Source: Acidiferrobacter sp. | Lineage (GTDB): Bacteria; Pseudomonadota; Gammaproteobacteria; Acidiferrobacterales; Acidiferrobacteraceae | Assembly (NCBI GenBank): GCA_027335965.1 | Contig: DAHWGZ010000026.1 | Span: 1 to 15,682 of the forward strand | Length of the DNA stretch: 15,682 nucleotides | Direction: 5' to 3' | Shown here: positions 1 through 6,009 of the stretch, piece by piece | How the letters are laid out: each line of letters starts with the position of its first letter | Numbering within the stretch: the first letter of the stretch is position 1 | Translations under genes and position numbers: made by a program | Notes under the pieces: model-generated | Told to the model about the DNA's origin: nothing | The model's input: the letters and a program-made list of their open reading frames with translations, nothing else | The model's database searches: none

Positions 1-161
1 GCGCTGGTATCGCCGATCAGATAGACCTCGGTCAGGGTCACGAGGGCCCCGACCTCTTCATGCACGCGCAGGCTGATGCCAGGCTTTTGCGCGAGGAATG
101 CCATCAGCTCCTGGAACTCGGGGCTGTCTTTGGTGATGTGGGATTTCAAAACGACGATCAT
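1..161 (-). CDS. 3-deoxy-7-phosphoheptulonate (DAHP) synthase, N-terminal part
   Basis: This is the first 53 codons of a gene that runs off the left edge. The protein begins MIVVLKSHITKDSPEF and continues with a segment containing LRVHEEVGALVTLTEVYLIGDT. This resembles the short N-terminal region that precedes the TIM barrel in the proteobacterial AroF-like DAHP synthases, which condense phosphoenolpyruvate and erythrose 4-phosphate at the entry to the shikimate pathway. No catalytic residue is inside the window, so the call rests on N-terminal similarity from memory. The ATG at 161 is supported by an AAGGA ribosome site (complement of 168-174) about seven bases upstream. The gene is divergent from the cold-shock gene at 438. 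Confidence 0.6.
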   Translation of the reverse strand, partial: MIVVLKSHITKDSPEFQELMAFLAQKPGISLRVHEEVGALVTLTEVYLIGDTS

Positions 162-197
162 GAATAGTCCTTAAGGCGGCGTCACGGGCCGGCCGCC

Positions 198-203
198 ATT
201 CTA
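198..203 (-). promoter_or_regulatory. Putative -10 box for the DAHP synthase gene
   Basis: Read on the minus strand this is TAGAAT, five of six matches to the sigma-70 -10 consensus. It would give a leader of about 30 bases before the ATG at 161. The -35 position 17 bases upstream (TAGGCT) is poor, so this is only a candidate. Confidence 0.3.
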
Positions 204-289
204 ACAAGTCTGCCGCCGCGAGCCTATCTTGCCGGCCTGCGGGCGGGATTCCGGGGATCCGGGGCAGATGTTGACGGGATGACTAAGGA

Positions 290-318
290 TTGTCTTGCGG
301 CCGCGGTTGACGTAGCAT
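290..318 (+). promoter_or_regulatory. Putative sigma-70 promoter of the cold-shock gene
   Basis: TTGTCT at 290-295 and TAGCAT at 313-318 are separated by exactly 17 bases, and each matches four of six consensus positions. Transcription would begin near 325 and give an untranslated leader of about 110 bases, which is long, as is usual for cspA-type mRNAs. Another TTGACG occurs at 307-312, but it has no good -10 box. Confidence 0.35.
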
Positions 319-326
319 GAATTTTG

Positions 327-373
327 CGTTCCTTGGAACGTGGCGCGGGGCGCCACCACGGGCTTGGTCCGTG
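327..373 (+). promoter_or_regulatory. Hairpin-rich 5' leader of the cold-shock mRNA
   Basis: Three back-to-back inverted repeats lie between the predicted promoter and the csp start codon. The first is CGTTC/GAACG (327-331 with 336-340, loop CTTG). The second is GTGGCGC/GCGCCAC (340-346 with 350-356, loop GGG); it shares base 340 with the first, so the two stems meet there. The third is CACGG/CCGTG (357-361 with 369-373). Long structured leaders that refold with temperature are known for E. coli cspA. A similar role here is inference. The following stretch to 424 is less clearly paired and leads into an AGAAGAGG ribosome site. Confidence 0.4.
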
Positions 374-437
374 ACGGCGCCGGCGTGGACACTGGATCAG
401 CCCGCAAGACGGGAAGGTAATCGAAGAAGAGGTTTCT

Positions 438-641
438 ATGCAGACCGGTACCGTGAAGTGGTTTAATGAAGCGAAGGGTTTTGGCTTTATTACGCCGAGT
501 GATGGCAGCGCCGATGTATTCGTCCATTTCTCGACGATCGAGGGGGAAGGATTCCGGACGCTTGCCGAGGGCCAAGCGGTCGAGTTCGAATCGACCCGGG
601 GACCCAAGGGGATGCAGGCGGCTCGCGTGGTACCGCGTTAA
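438..641 (+). CDS. Cold-shock protein, CspA family
   Basis: This 67-residue protein is a single cold-shock domain, an OB-fold that binds single-stranded RNA and DNA and acts as an RNA chaperone in the cytoplasm. It begins with the typical [19 protein letters not shown]1 is KGFGFI (residues 14-19) and RNP2 is VFVHF (27-31), so the aromatic nucleic-acid-binding face is intact. Length matches the family (about 65-70 residues). The ATG at 438 has an AGAAGAGG ribosome site (425-432) about five bases upstream. Codon use in the first half is less GC-rich than in the neighbours, as expected for a highly expressed gene. It is monocistronic, with a long leader upstream and a likely terminator downstream. 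Which Csp paralog it is (CspA, CspD, etc.) cannot be decided from the sequence, and cold induction is not shown. Confidence 0.95.
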   Translation: MQTGTVKWFNEAKGFGFITPSDGSADVFVHFSTIEGEGFRTLAEGQAVEFESTRGPKGMQAARVVPR

Positions 642-704
642 GATACGGACTGTGTGAGCGGCGCGGGGTCGGTCGTGGCCGGTCCCGCGCGCGGCCAGGA
701 TGAA

Positions 705-738
705 CGCCGATGGGGCGCAGGCCCCGCGGGCGGTTTTT
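705..738 (+). terminator. Probable Rho-independent terminator after the cold-shock gene
   Basis: An inner stem GGGGC/GCCCC (712-716 with 721-725, loop GCAG) is enclosed by CGCC/GGCG (705-708 with 729-732). It is followed by GTTTTT at 733-738. The T-run is only five bases, but it is the only such run in the 642-872 spacer. A second stem, CGCGGGCG/CGCCCGCG (725-732 with 745-752), could form instead. The rest of the spacer holds no gene that I can support. A GC-rich inverted repeat at 811-831 sits just upstream of the DedA gene. Confidence 0.45.
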
Positions 739-872
739 GGCGGTCGCCCGCGCGCAGGCAGGCCGATAGCCGGCTCGCCGGGGGCGTTGCGCGCATCGAA
801 GTCTCAAAACGGCGCGCGGGCCCCCGGCGCCGTCGCGGCGACCCTTTATGAGCACCCCATCCCCGGGATCTT

Positions 873-1421
873 ATGTCGCTGATCCATCTCATCCACGTCT
901 ATGGCTACATCGCGATCCTGATCGGTTGTTTTCTCGAGGGCGAGACGGTGCTCGTGCTGGGGGGCGTGGCGGCCGCGCAGGGCTACCTCGTGCTCCCGGG
1001 CGTGATGGCGGCGGCCTTCGTCGGCAGCCTGAGCGGCGATCAGCTGTTCTTTCATCTGGGGCGGCGCTATGGGCCTGCTGTCGTGGCCCGCAAGCCGCGG
1101 CTCAGAAAGGCCAACGCCCGCCTCCAGGGCTGGATCGGGCGTCATGAGAGCCTGCTCGTGCTCGGTTTTCGTTTCCTCTACGGCCTGCGGAGCGCCGCGC
1201 CCTTCGTGTTCGGGGCGAGCCCCATCCGGCGCGCGCGTTTTGCCCTCTTGAACGCCGCGGGGGCCGCCGTATGGGCGGTGACCGTGGGTTATGGGGGTTA
1301 TGTGGCAGGTCACGCCCTGGCCGCCGTTCTCAGCCGCTTCGCGCATTATGAATGGCTGTTTCTGCTGGTGGTCGCGGCCGCCGCCGCCGGCGTCTGGCTG
1401 CTCACGCGTTATCGCTCCTGA
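873..1421 (+). CDS. DedA/VTT-family inner-membrane protein
   Basis: This 182-residue hydrophobic protein has the DedA (VTT, SNARE-associated) layout. It starts with a hydrophobic helix, then a re-entrant-type segment with acidic residues (LEGETVLVLGG, residues 21-31). The conserved GDQLFFHLGRRYG follows at 55-67, then the signature FRFLYGLRSAAPFVFGAS at 99-116, then two C-terminal membrane segments. Family members are inner-membrane proteins implicated in lipid or undecaprenyl-phosphate translocation and in membrane-potential homeostasis. The substrate here is unknown. The GGGA at 865-868 is a weak, close ribosome site for the ATG at 873, and I see no better start. It appears to be transcribed alone and converges on the methyltransferase gene at 1536. 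Its VTT domain is of the same broad class as the C-terminal domain of the PLD fusion at 12113-14248. Confidence 0.88.
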   Translation: MSLIHLIHVYGYIAILIGCFLEGETVLVLGGVAAAQGYLVLPGVMAAAFVGSLSGDQLFFHLGRRYGPAVVARKPRLRKANARLQGWIGRHESLLVLGFRFLYGLRSAAPFVFGASPIRRARFALLNAAGAAVWAVTVGYGGYVAGHALAAVLSRFAHYEWLFLLVVAAAAAGVWLLTRYRS

Positions 1422-1504
1422 TACAGTCAGGAAGGCCAAAACCGCGCGCGGCGAGCCGATGTCGGGCGTCACTCGTGGCGGCAGGGGGGCCGATTGCGGT
1501 TCCC

Positions 1505-1545
1505 AAAAGCCCGCGGGACGCCCGGCGCCTCGCGCCTAGTCCCGC
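1505..1545 (-). terminator. Possible terminator of the minus-strand aguA-aguB-methyltransferase transcript
   Basis: GCGGGAC (1513-1519) pairs with GTCCCGC (1539-1545). The loop contains a second stem, GGCGC/GCGCC (1524-1528 with 1532-1536). On the minus strand the structure is followed by GGGCTTTT (T-run at 1505-1508). The hairpin overlaps the stop codon of the methyltransferase gene (1536-1538). The T-run is short, so strength is uncertain. The structure could also act on plus-strand transcripts from the DedA gene. Confidence 0.4.
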
Positions 1546-2798
1546 TGCAAGACCTGCGCGAAGAAGCCGTCGGTCCCGTGGCGATGGGGCCATAGGCGCA
1601 GGGCCGGACCCGCGTCCGCGGCCTTTGCCGGAAGCGCGATGCCGCGGCGATCGAGGATCCCATGCGCGTCGATCGGGGTGTAGTCGACGTGTTCGGCCAG
1701 AAAGTCCGCGATCACGTCCTCGTTTTCCTCGCGCAACAGGCTGCAGGTGACGTACAGCAGGCGCCCGCCGGGACGCACGAGGCGCGACGCCTGGCCGAGG
1801 ATCGCGCGCGCCTGCCCGGCGAGATGCGCGATGCGGTCATGGGCGAGCCGCCACTTGATGTCGGGGCTTCTGCGCACGGTGCCGGTCCCGCTGCACGGGG
1901 CGTCGACGAGCACGCGGTCGATCTTTCCATGAAGCCTTTTCAGCCGGCTGTCGGGACCGGCCTCCAGGGTCTGGATGCGGATATTGTCGCAGCCGGCGCG
2001 CGTGGCGCGCTCGCGCAGCCGATCCAGGCGTTTTTGCGAGGTGTCGAAGGCGTAGAGCATGCCGCTGTTGGCGAGCAGCGCCGAGAGATGCAGGGTCTTG
2101 CCGCCCGCGCCCGCGCAATAGTCGACGATGCGCTCGCCGCGCCGGGGTTCGAGGAGCGGGGCGATGAGCTGGCTGCCCTCATCCTGGACCTCGAAATGGC
2201 CGGCGGCGAACTCCGGGGTGCGAAACAGGCTGGCGCGCGAGGCCCGGCGCAGGCCCCAGGGCGACAGCGGCGTGGGATCGAGCGCATGGCCTTCGCCGGC
2301 GAAGGCCTGCTGGAGCGTCGCCCGGTCGGTCTTCAGGGTATTGGCGCGGACATCGAGGGGTGCTGGCGCGAGCAGCGCCGCGGCTGCCGCCGAAAGCTCG
2401 GAGGCCGGGAGCTGCGCGGCCAGACCCGCGGCCAGCCAGTCGGGGAGGCTTGCGCCCACCGCAAAGGGGTAGGCGTCGCGATCGGCGCGCGCGGCGGCCA
2501 CGAGCGCCTCGGGATGGGCGATGCCCAGGGGCTGGAGCTGGCGCGCGTTATAGCCTTCGAAGGCTGCAAGCCACGCACCGATCACGTGGCGCGGTTCGGC
2601 GGTCTGCGCGAGCGCGCACAGCAAGCGATGGTGGCGCAGGCTCCCGTAGACGGCCTCGGCGATGGCGCCGCGGTCCTTGGGGCCCAGGCGCGGCTGCGCG
2701 CGAAAGAAGCGATCCATGCGCGCATCGGCGGCCCCGGGGTTCGCCAGGATGTCGGCCAGCAGGCGCGCGGCGGCCTCGTGGAGGGCGGGCGTGATCAA
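1536..2798 (-). CDS. RsmB/NOP-family rRNA (cytosine-C5) methyltransferase
   Basis: This 420-residue cytosolic enzyme of the NOL1/NOP2/Sun family is predicted to transfer a methyl group from SAM to carbon 5 of a cytosine in RNA, probably 16S rRNA. Residues 1-140 form a NusB-like helical RNA-binding domain, as in RsmB. FEVQDEGSQL lies at 202-211 and the SAM-binding motif DYCAGAGGK at 227-234 region. Both catalytic cysteines are present, in DAPCSGTG (Cys302) and VTCS (Cys352), and the family ending HGTDGFF is at 407-413. Length fits RsmB (about 430 residues). The start is a TTG at 2798 whose last two bases begin the TGA of aguB (TTGA overlap), with no clear ribosome site, so translation is probably coupled to aguB. 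It lacks the usual fmt/def neighbours of rsmB, so it may be a second paralog. I therefore give no symbol. Confidence 0.88.
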   Translation of the reverse strand: MITPALHEAAARLLADILANPGAADARMDRFFRAQPRLGPKDRGAIAEAVYGSLRHHRLLCALAQTAEPRHVIGAWLAAFEGYNARQLQPLGIAHPEALVAAARADRDAYPFAVGASLPDWLAAGLAAQLPASELSAAAAALLAPAPLDVRANTLKTDRATLQQAFAGEGHALDPTPLSPWGLRRASRASLFRTPEFAAGHFEVQDEGSQLIAPLLEPRRGERIVDYCAGAGGKTLHLSALLANSGMLYAFDTSQKRLDRLRERATRAGCDNIRIQTLEAGPDSRLKRLHGKIDRVLVDAPCSGTGTVRRSPDIKWRLAHDRIAHLAGQARAILGQASRLVRPGGRLLYVTCSLLREENEDVIADFLAEHVDYTPIDAHGILDRRGIALPAKAADAGPALRLWPHRHGTDGFFAQVLQRD

Positions 2799-3679
2799 TC
2801 GCGGTAACGCTTGTCGAGGTCGGCGTAGGCCTCGATGCGGCGATCACGCAAAAACGGCCATATCTGGCGCGTTTGTTCCGTGCGCTGCGGCGCGAGGCGC
2901 GCGGTCAGCACGCAGGGCGCATCGCCGGCGCGCGCCAGCCACTCGCCTTGCGGACCGCATGCGAAACTCCCGCCCCAAAACGCGATCCCGGGGGTGGCCT
3001 CGCTTGGATCCGGCTCGTGGCCGCAGCGGTTCACGGCCACGACCGGGATGCCGTTGGCGACCGCGTGCGCGCGTTGGATGAGTTCCCAGGCCTCTTTCTG
3101 GCGGGCCTTCTCGGCCTCGTCGTCGCGCGGATCAAAGCCGATGGCGGTGGGATACACGAGCATGTCGGCGCCCGCGAGCGTCATGAGGCGCGCGGCCTCC
3201 GGATACCACTGGTCCCAACATACCAGCACGCCGAGGCGCCCGACGCTCGTGGCGATGGGGACGAAGCCCAGGTCGCCGGGCGTGAAGTAGTACTTCTCGT
3301 AGAAGCCCGGATCATCGGGGATGTGCATCTTGCGATAGCGCCCCACCAGGCGCCCGTCGCGCTCCAGGACCACCGCCGTATTGTGATAGAGGCCGCTTGC
3401 GCGGCGCTCGAACAGCGATCCGACGATGACGAGCGACAGCTCGCGGGCGAGCGCGCCGAGACGTTCCGTCGAGGGCCCGGGAATGGCCTCGGCGCGCGCG
3501 AACTCCGCGGCGTTCTCCCACTGGCAGAAGTACGGACCGTTGTGCAGTTCCTGGAGCACGGCAAGCTCGGCGCCCTGCGCGCGCGCCTCGCGCAATCCCT
3601 CCTCGATGCGCGCCCACGTCTGCGCGGCGCTGCCGCCGGCGGCATGCTGGATCAAGGCGACGGTGGGGCCGGCGCTCAT
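2795..3679 (-). CDS. aguB: N-carbamoylputrescine amidase
   Basis: This 294-residue cytosolic nitrilase-superfamily amidohydrolase is predicted to split N-carbamoylputrescine into putrescine, CO2 and ammonia, the last step of the agmatine route. The Glu-Lys-Cys triad is visible: Glu44 in LQELHNGPYFCQ, Lys117 in YRKMHIPDD and Cys154 in VLVCWDQWYPEAARL. The YFCQ and HIPDDPGFYEKYYF stretches are typical of AguB rather than of general nitrilases. The ATG at 3679 gives the family's normal N-terminus and length. The reading frame stays open upstream to 3796, but that stretch overlaps aguA and looks non-coding. I see no good ribosome site at 3679. It lies 77 bases behind aguA, and its stop overlaps the start of the methyltransferase gene, so all three are probably one transcript. 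Confidence 0.93.
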   Translation of the reverse strand: MSAGPTVALIQHAAGGSAAQTWARIEEGLREARAQGAELAVLQELHNGPYFCQWENAAEFARAEAIPGPSTERLGALARELSLVIVGSLFERRASGLYHNTAVVLERDGRLVGRYRKMHIPDDPGFYEKYYFTPGDLGFVPIATSVGRLGVLVCWDQWYPEAARLMTLAGADMLVYPTAIGFDPRDDEAEKARQKEAWELIQRAHAVANGIPVVAVNRCGHEPDPSEATPGIAFWGGSFACGPQGEWLARAGDAPCVLTARLAPQRTEQTRQIWPFLRDRRIEAYADLDKRYRD

Positions 3680-3756
3680 GAAAGAGGGCCGTGGCCGGTC
3701 GAGGATGAGGGCAGGGCAATGATCATAAGGGCCTCCGCTGACGATTGCCAAGCGCG

Positions 3757-4830
3757 CTATGCGAGCACGCCGCGCGGCAGCTGCATGGTGGCGCAATGCA
3801 GGCTGCCGTGCTGGGCGATGAGGGTGAGCGACGGGATGCCGATGACATCGCGTCCCGGAAAGCAGCCCGCGACCACCCTCAAGGCCTCCTGGTCCTGCCG
3901 ATCCTCATATGTGGGCACCAGCACCGCGCCGTTCATGATCAGGAAATTGGCGTAGGTGGCGGGCATGCGCTCGCCCGCGGCATCGAGCTTCGCCGCCGGC
4001 CACGGCAGCGGAACGAGCCGATAGGGCGCGCCGGCGGCCGTGCGCAAGGCCTGCAGTTCCCGCTCCATGGCCTTCAGTTCCTGGTAGTGCTCGTCATCCG
4101 GCGATGGGCAGGCGCAGTAGGCGATCGTGCGCGCGTCGCAAAAGCGCGCCAGCGTGTCGATATGGCCATCGGTGTCGTCGCCGGCGAGATAGCCGTGATG
4201 GAGCCAGAGGACGCGGCGCGCCGCCAGGCGCTCCGCGAGCTCCGCCTCGATGTCGGCTGCGCCGTGCTTGGGGTTGCGCGCCGGGGACAGCAGACAGCGC
4301 GAGGTGACGAGCAGGGTGCCCGCGCCATCGGACTCGACGCTGCCGCCCTCGAGCACGAAATCGGTCGATTCCAGGGGTGTCGCGCCAAAGGCCCCTTGCG
4401 CCTGCACGGCGCGCGTCAGGGCATCGTCCCGGGCGTGCGGATACTTGCGCCCCCAGCCGTTGAATGCGAAGTCCTGGAGCAGCAGGCCACTCCGGGTCTC
4501 GACCGTGAGCGGACCGTGATCGCGCACGAACACGTCGTCGGACGGGGCCATGACGATCCGCACGCGCGCCTCATCGGCCTTGGCCGCGCGCAGGGCGGCG
4601 CGCACGCGCGCCGCGTGCGCCTCGTCGTAGGCGATGATGAGCACGGTCTCATAGCGGGTGATGGCACCGGCGAGGGCGGCGAAGGTCGCGAAGGCCTCAT
4701 CGAGGACCGGGGCCCAGTCGCCATGGGCGTGGGGCCAGGTCAGCATGACCCCGGATTGCGGTTCCCACTCCGCGGGGAAGCGATGAACGGCTGTCGCGCG
4801 GTCCTGGCGCCGGATCGTGATCGTGGTCAT
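3757..4830 (-). CDS. aguA: Agmatine deiminase
   Basis: This 357-residue cytosolic enzyme of the peptidylarginine-deiminase (guanidino-modifying) fold is predicted to convert agmatine to N-carbamoylputrescine and ammonia. Visible signatures, from the N-terminus, are: PAEWEPQSGVMLTWPH (19-34), DDVFVRDHGP (98-107), LEGGSVESDG (160-169), GDDTDGHIDTLARF (217-230, active-site His223 and Asp225) and QHGSLHC with catalytic Cys346. Length matches the family. The ATG at 4830 is preferred. An in-frame TTG four codons upstream (4842) would also work, and neither has a strong ribosome site. The gene sits 39 bases after the esterase and upstream of aguB, which supplies the next reaction. No arginine decarboxylase (speA) is in the window, so the source of agmatine is not shown. 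Confidence 0.95.
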   Translation of the reverse strand: MTTITIRRQDRATAVHRFPAEWEPQSGVMLTWPHAHGDWAPVLDEAFATFAALAGAITRYETVLIIAYDEAHAARVRAALRAAKADEARVRIVMAPSDDVFVRDHGPLTVETRSGLLLQDFAFNGWGRKYPHARDDALTRAVQAQGAFGATPLESTDFVLEGGSVESDGAGTLLVTSRCLLSPARNPKHGAADIEAELAERLAARRVLWLHHGYLAGDDTDGHIDTLARFCDARTIAYCACPSPDDEHYQELKAMERELQALRTAAGAPYRLVPLPWPAAKLDAAGERMPATYANFLIMNGAVLVPTYEDRQDQEALRVVAGCFPGRDVIGIPSLTLIAQHGSLHCATMQLPRGVLA

Positions 4831-4869
4831 GGCGTTCGCCAAGGGGTCGGGGCCTGCGATCTTAGCGGT

Positions 4870-5565
4870 TTAGGGGCGGGCCGCCAAGTCGCGGCCCGCC
4901 AAGGCGTGGGCGAGGAATGTCCGCAGGTCGTCGGTCTCGGCATCGCTGATGTCGTGGGCCATGGGGTAGCTATGCAATTCCGCGGTGATGCCATGGGTGC
5001 CGAGCAGGGCGCGGGTCTTCAGGGCGAAGGCGTAGGGGACCATGAGATCGTCCGTGCCATGCCCCAGAAACACGGGCGTGCGATCGTTCACATGCGGCAG
5101 CCCTTCGGCGAAGCGGTGCGCAAGCGGCAGATAGGTCGACAATCCGACGCACGCGGCCAAATGCTGCGGGCCGGCCAGGGCGGTATACAAGGCCACCGCC
5201 CCGCCTTGCGAGAAGCCGCCGAGGATGACGCGCTCGGCCGGTATGCCGTGGCCGGCCTGTTCGCGGATGAGGTCCGAGACCGCGAGCGAGGCGCGCTGGA
5301 TGCCGGCCTCGTCCTGGGGGTCTTCCGGGCGCGTGCCGTAGAGATCGAACCACGCCGGCATATGCGCCCCCCCGTTGAGCGCAACCGCCTGGGTCGGGGC
5401 GTGCGGGAAGATGAAGCGCATGGCCTTGGCGGTGATGCCGGCGAAGGTCTCGACGAACCCGGCGAAATCGTGGCCGTCGGCGCCCAGGCCGTGGAGCCAG
5501 ATGAATGCGTAATGAGGGTGGGGGCCGGTGGCGTACTGCAGGGCGGGTTGTTCGAAAAAACTCAT
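4870..5565 (-). CDS. Alpha/beta-hydrolase, carboxylesterase/acyl-protein-thioesterase type
   Basis: This 231-residue serine hydrolase belongs to the small carboxylesterase/phospholipase family (Abhydrolase_2). IWLHGLGADGHDF (22-34) carries the oxyanion-hole region. The nucleophile is Ser119 in GGFSQGG, the acid is probably Asp173 in HGTDDLMVP, and the base is His204 in PMAHDIS. No signal peptide is visible, so it is likely cytosolic. Natural substrates of these enzymes are usually short-chain esters or thioesters, and the true substrate here is unknown. The ATG at 5565 matches the usual compact N-terminus. The frame remains open upstream to 5742, but that stretch does not look like protein and overlaps the csrA-like gene. 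There is no ribosome site, and a perfect TATAAT lies six bases before the ATG, so the mRNA may be leaderless. It precedes aguA by 39 bases. Confidence 0.9.
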   Translation of the reverse strand: MSFFEQPALQYATGPHPHYAFIWLHGLGADGHDFAGFVETFAGITAKAMRFIFPHAPTQAVALNGGAHMPAWFDLYGTRPEDPQDEAGIQRASLAVSDLIREQAGHGIPAERVILGGFSQGGAVALYTALAGPQHLAACVGLSTYLPLAHRFAEGLPHVNDRTPVFLGHGTDDLMVPYAFALKTRALLGTHGITAELHSYPMAHDISDAETDDLRTFLAHALAGRDLAARP

Positions 5566-5571
5566 GACGCG

Positions 5572-5601
5572 ATTATAGCCTGGGATCATGGCCGCGGAGA
5601 A
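5572..5601 (-). promoter_or_regulatory. Promoter with perfect TATAAT directly before the esterase start codon
   Basis: On the minus strand TATAAT occupies 5577-5572, and the ATG starts at 5565 after the six bases CGCGTC. A weak -35 (TTCTCC, 5601-5596) lies 18 bases upstream. Transcription would start at or within one base of the ATG. This would drive the esterase-aguA-aguB-methyltransferase genes independently of the csrA-like gene. Confidence 0.5.
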
Positions 5602-5659
5602 GTTGCGGCGCGAGGCGGGCGCCGCCGCTTGCCAGGACCACCCGCGCGCAGGCCGGGGC

Positions 5660-5872
5660 TCAAGGGGACTCCAGGGGGCGCGCGGGCGCGCGTCGCACCG
5701 CCAAGGCCTTGGGCCCGGTGACCGCGAGACGGGCATACCCATGCGTGGTGACCGCCACCAGGATCTCCAAGGGCCCCTCGCGAAAGAGGTCGGCGGCGAG
5801 CAACTGGGGATCGGCGCCGGGTGCCAGATCGATCAGGACGCGCTCGCCGCGCTTACGGGTGATGAGGAGCAT
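5660..5872 (-). CDS. CsrA-family RNA-binding regulator, RsmN/RsmF-like with internal insertion
   Basis: This 70-residue protein begins MLLITRKRGERVLI, matching the first beta strand of CsrA/RsmA. It also carries the family's last strand in the form TGPKALAVRR (52-61). Between them lies an extra helical segment (about residues 19-35, DPQLLAADLFREG) followed by LEILV, where normal CsrA goes straight from strand 1 to strand 2. This is the arrangement of Pseudomonas aeruginosa RsmN (RsmF), a CsrA homologue with an inserted helix and a different fold order. Arg60 corresponds to the key RNA-contact arginine (Arg44 of CsrA, Arg62 of RsmN). CsrA proteins bind GGA motifs in mRNA leaders and control translation and stability. 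The targets here are unknown. ATG 5872 is the only sensible start, and its ribosome site is weak. It is 94 bases upstream of the esterase on the same strand and divergent from the DUF1015 gene. The length, both end motifs and the insertion all fit; the alignment is from memory. Confidence 0.82.
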   Translation of the reverse strand: MLLITRKRGERVLIDLAPGADPQLLAADLFREGPLEILVAVTTHGYARLAVTGPKALAVRRAPARPLESP

Positions 5873-5952
5873 GAGGTCTTGTAGCGCGAAACCGCGGACC
5901 CGTCGATAGCCGATAGGCCACAGATGCGCAGGTCGCTCGCCTGTCGTGCCGG

Positions 5953-5981
5953 TTTACTTGCGCCCGGAAATGGGTTTGAAT
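5953..5981 (+). promoter_or_regulatory. Putative promoter of the DUF1015 gene
   Basis: TTTACT at 5953-5958 and TTGAAT at 5976-5981 are 17 bases apart, each with four of six consensus matches. Transcription would start near 5988 and leave a leader of about 22 bases before the ATG at 6010. The 137-base divergent spacer to the csrA-like gene contains nothing else I can name. Confidence 0.3.
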
Positions 5982-6009
5982 GATGGCCTTCTCGTTTTCC
6001 GGGGTCCCC

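Noticed and set aside
811..831. A GC-rich inverted repeat upstream of the DedA gene, as a terminator or operator
   Set aside because: It has no T-run, and such short GC palindromes are frequent at this composition; noted only in the spacer description.
848..1147. A plus-strand frame starting at 848 as an alternative to the DedA gene
   Set aside because: It overlaps the DedA gene in another frame and has no membrane pattern or motif, while the 873 frame has all the DedA signatures.
1662..2807. A 381-codon plus-strand frame opposite the methyltransferase
   Set aside because: It is the antisense shadow of a gene with both catalytic cysteines intact; no motif and no ribosome site were seen.
3745..5721. 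A 658-codon open frame on the plus strand across aguA, the esterase and the csrA-like gene
   Set aside because: It is antisense to well-supported genes, its translation is low-complexity and rich in Gly, Ala, Arg and Glu with no motif, and such long antisense frames are common at this G+C content.
5566..5742. An upstream extension of the esterase, giving 290 residues
   Set aside because: The added residues are rich in Pro, Arg and Trp, overlap the csrA-like gene in another frame, and contain the TATAAT promoter.
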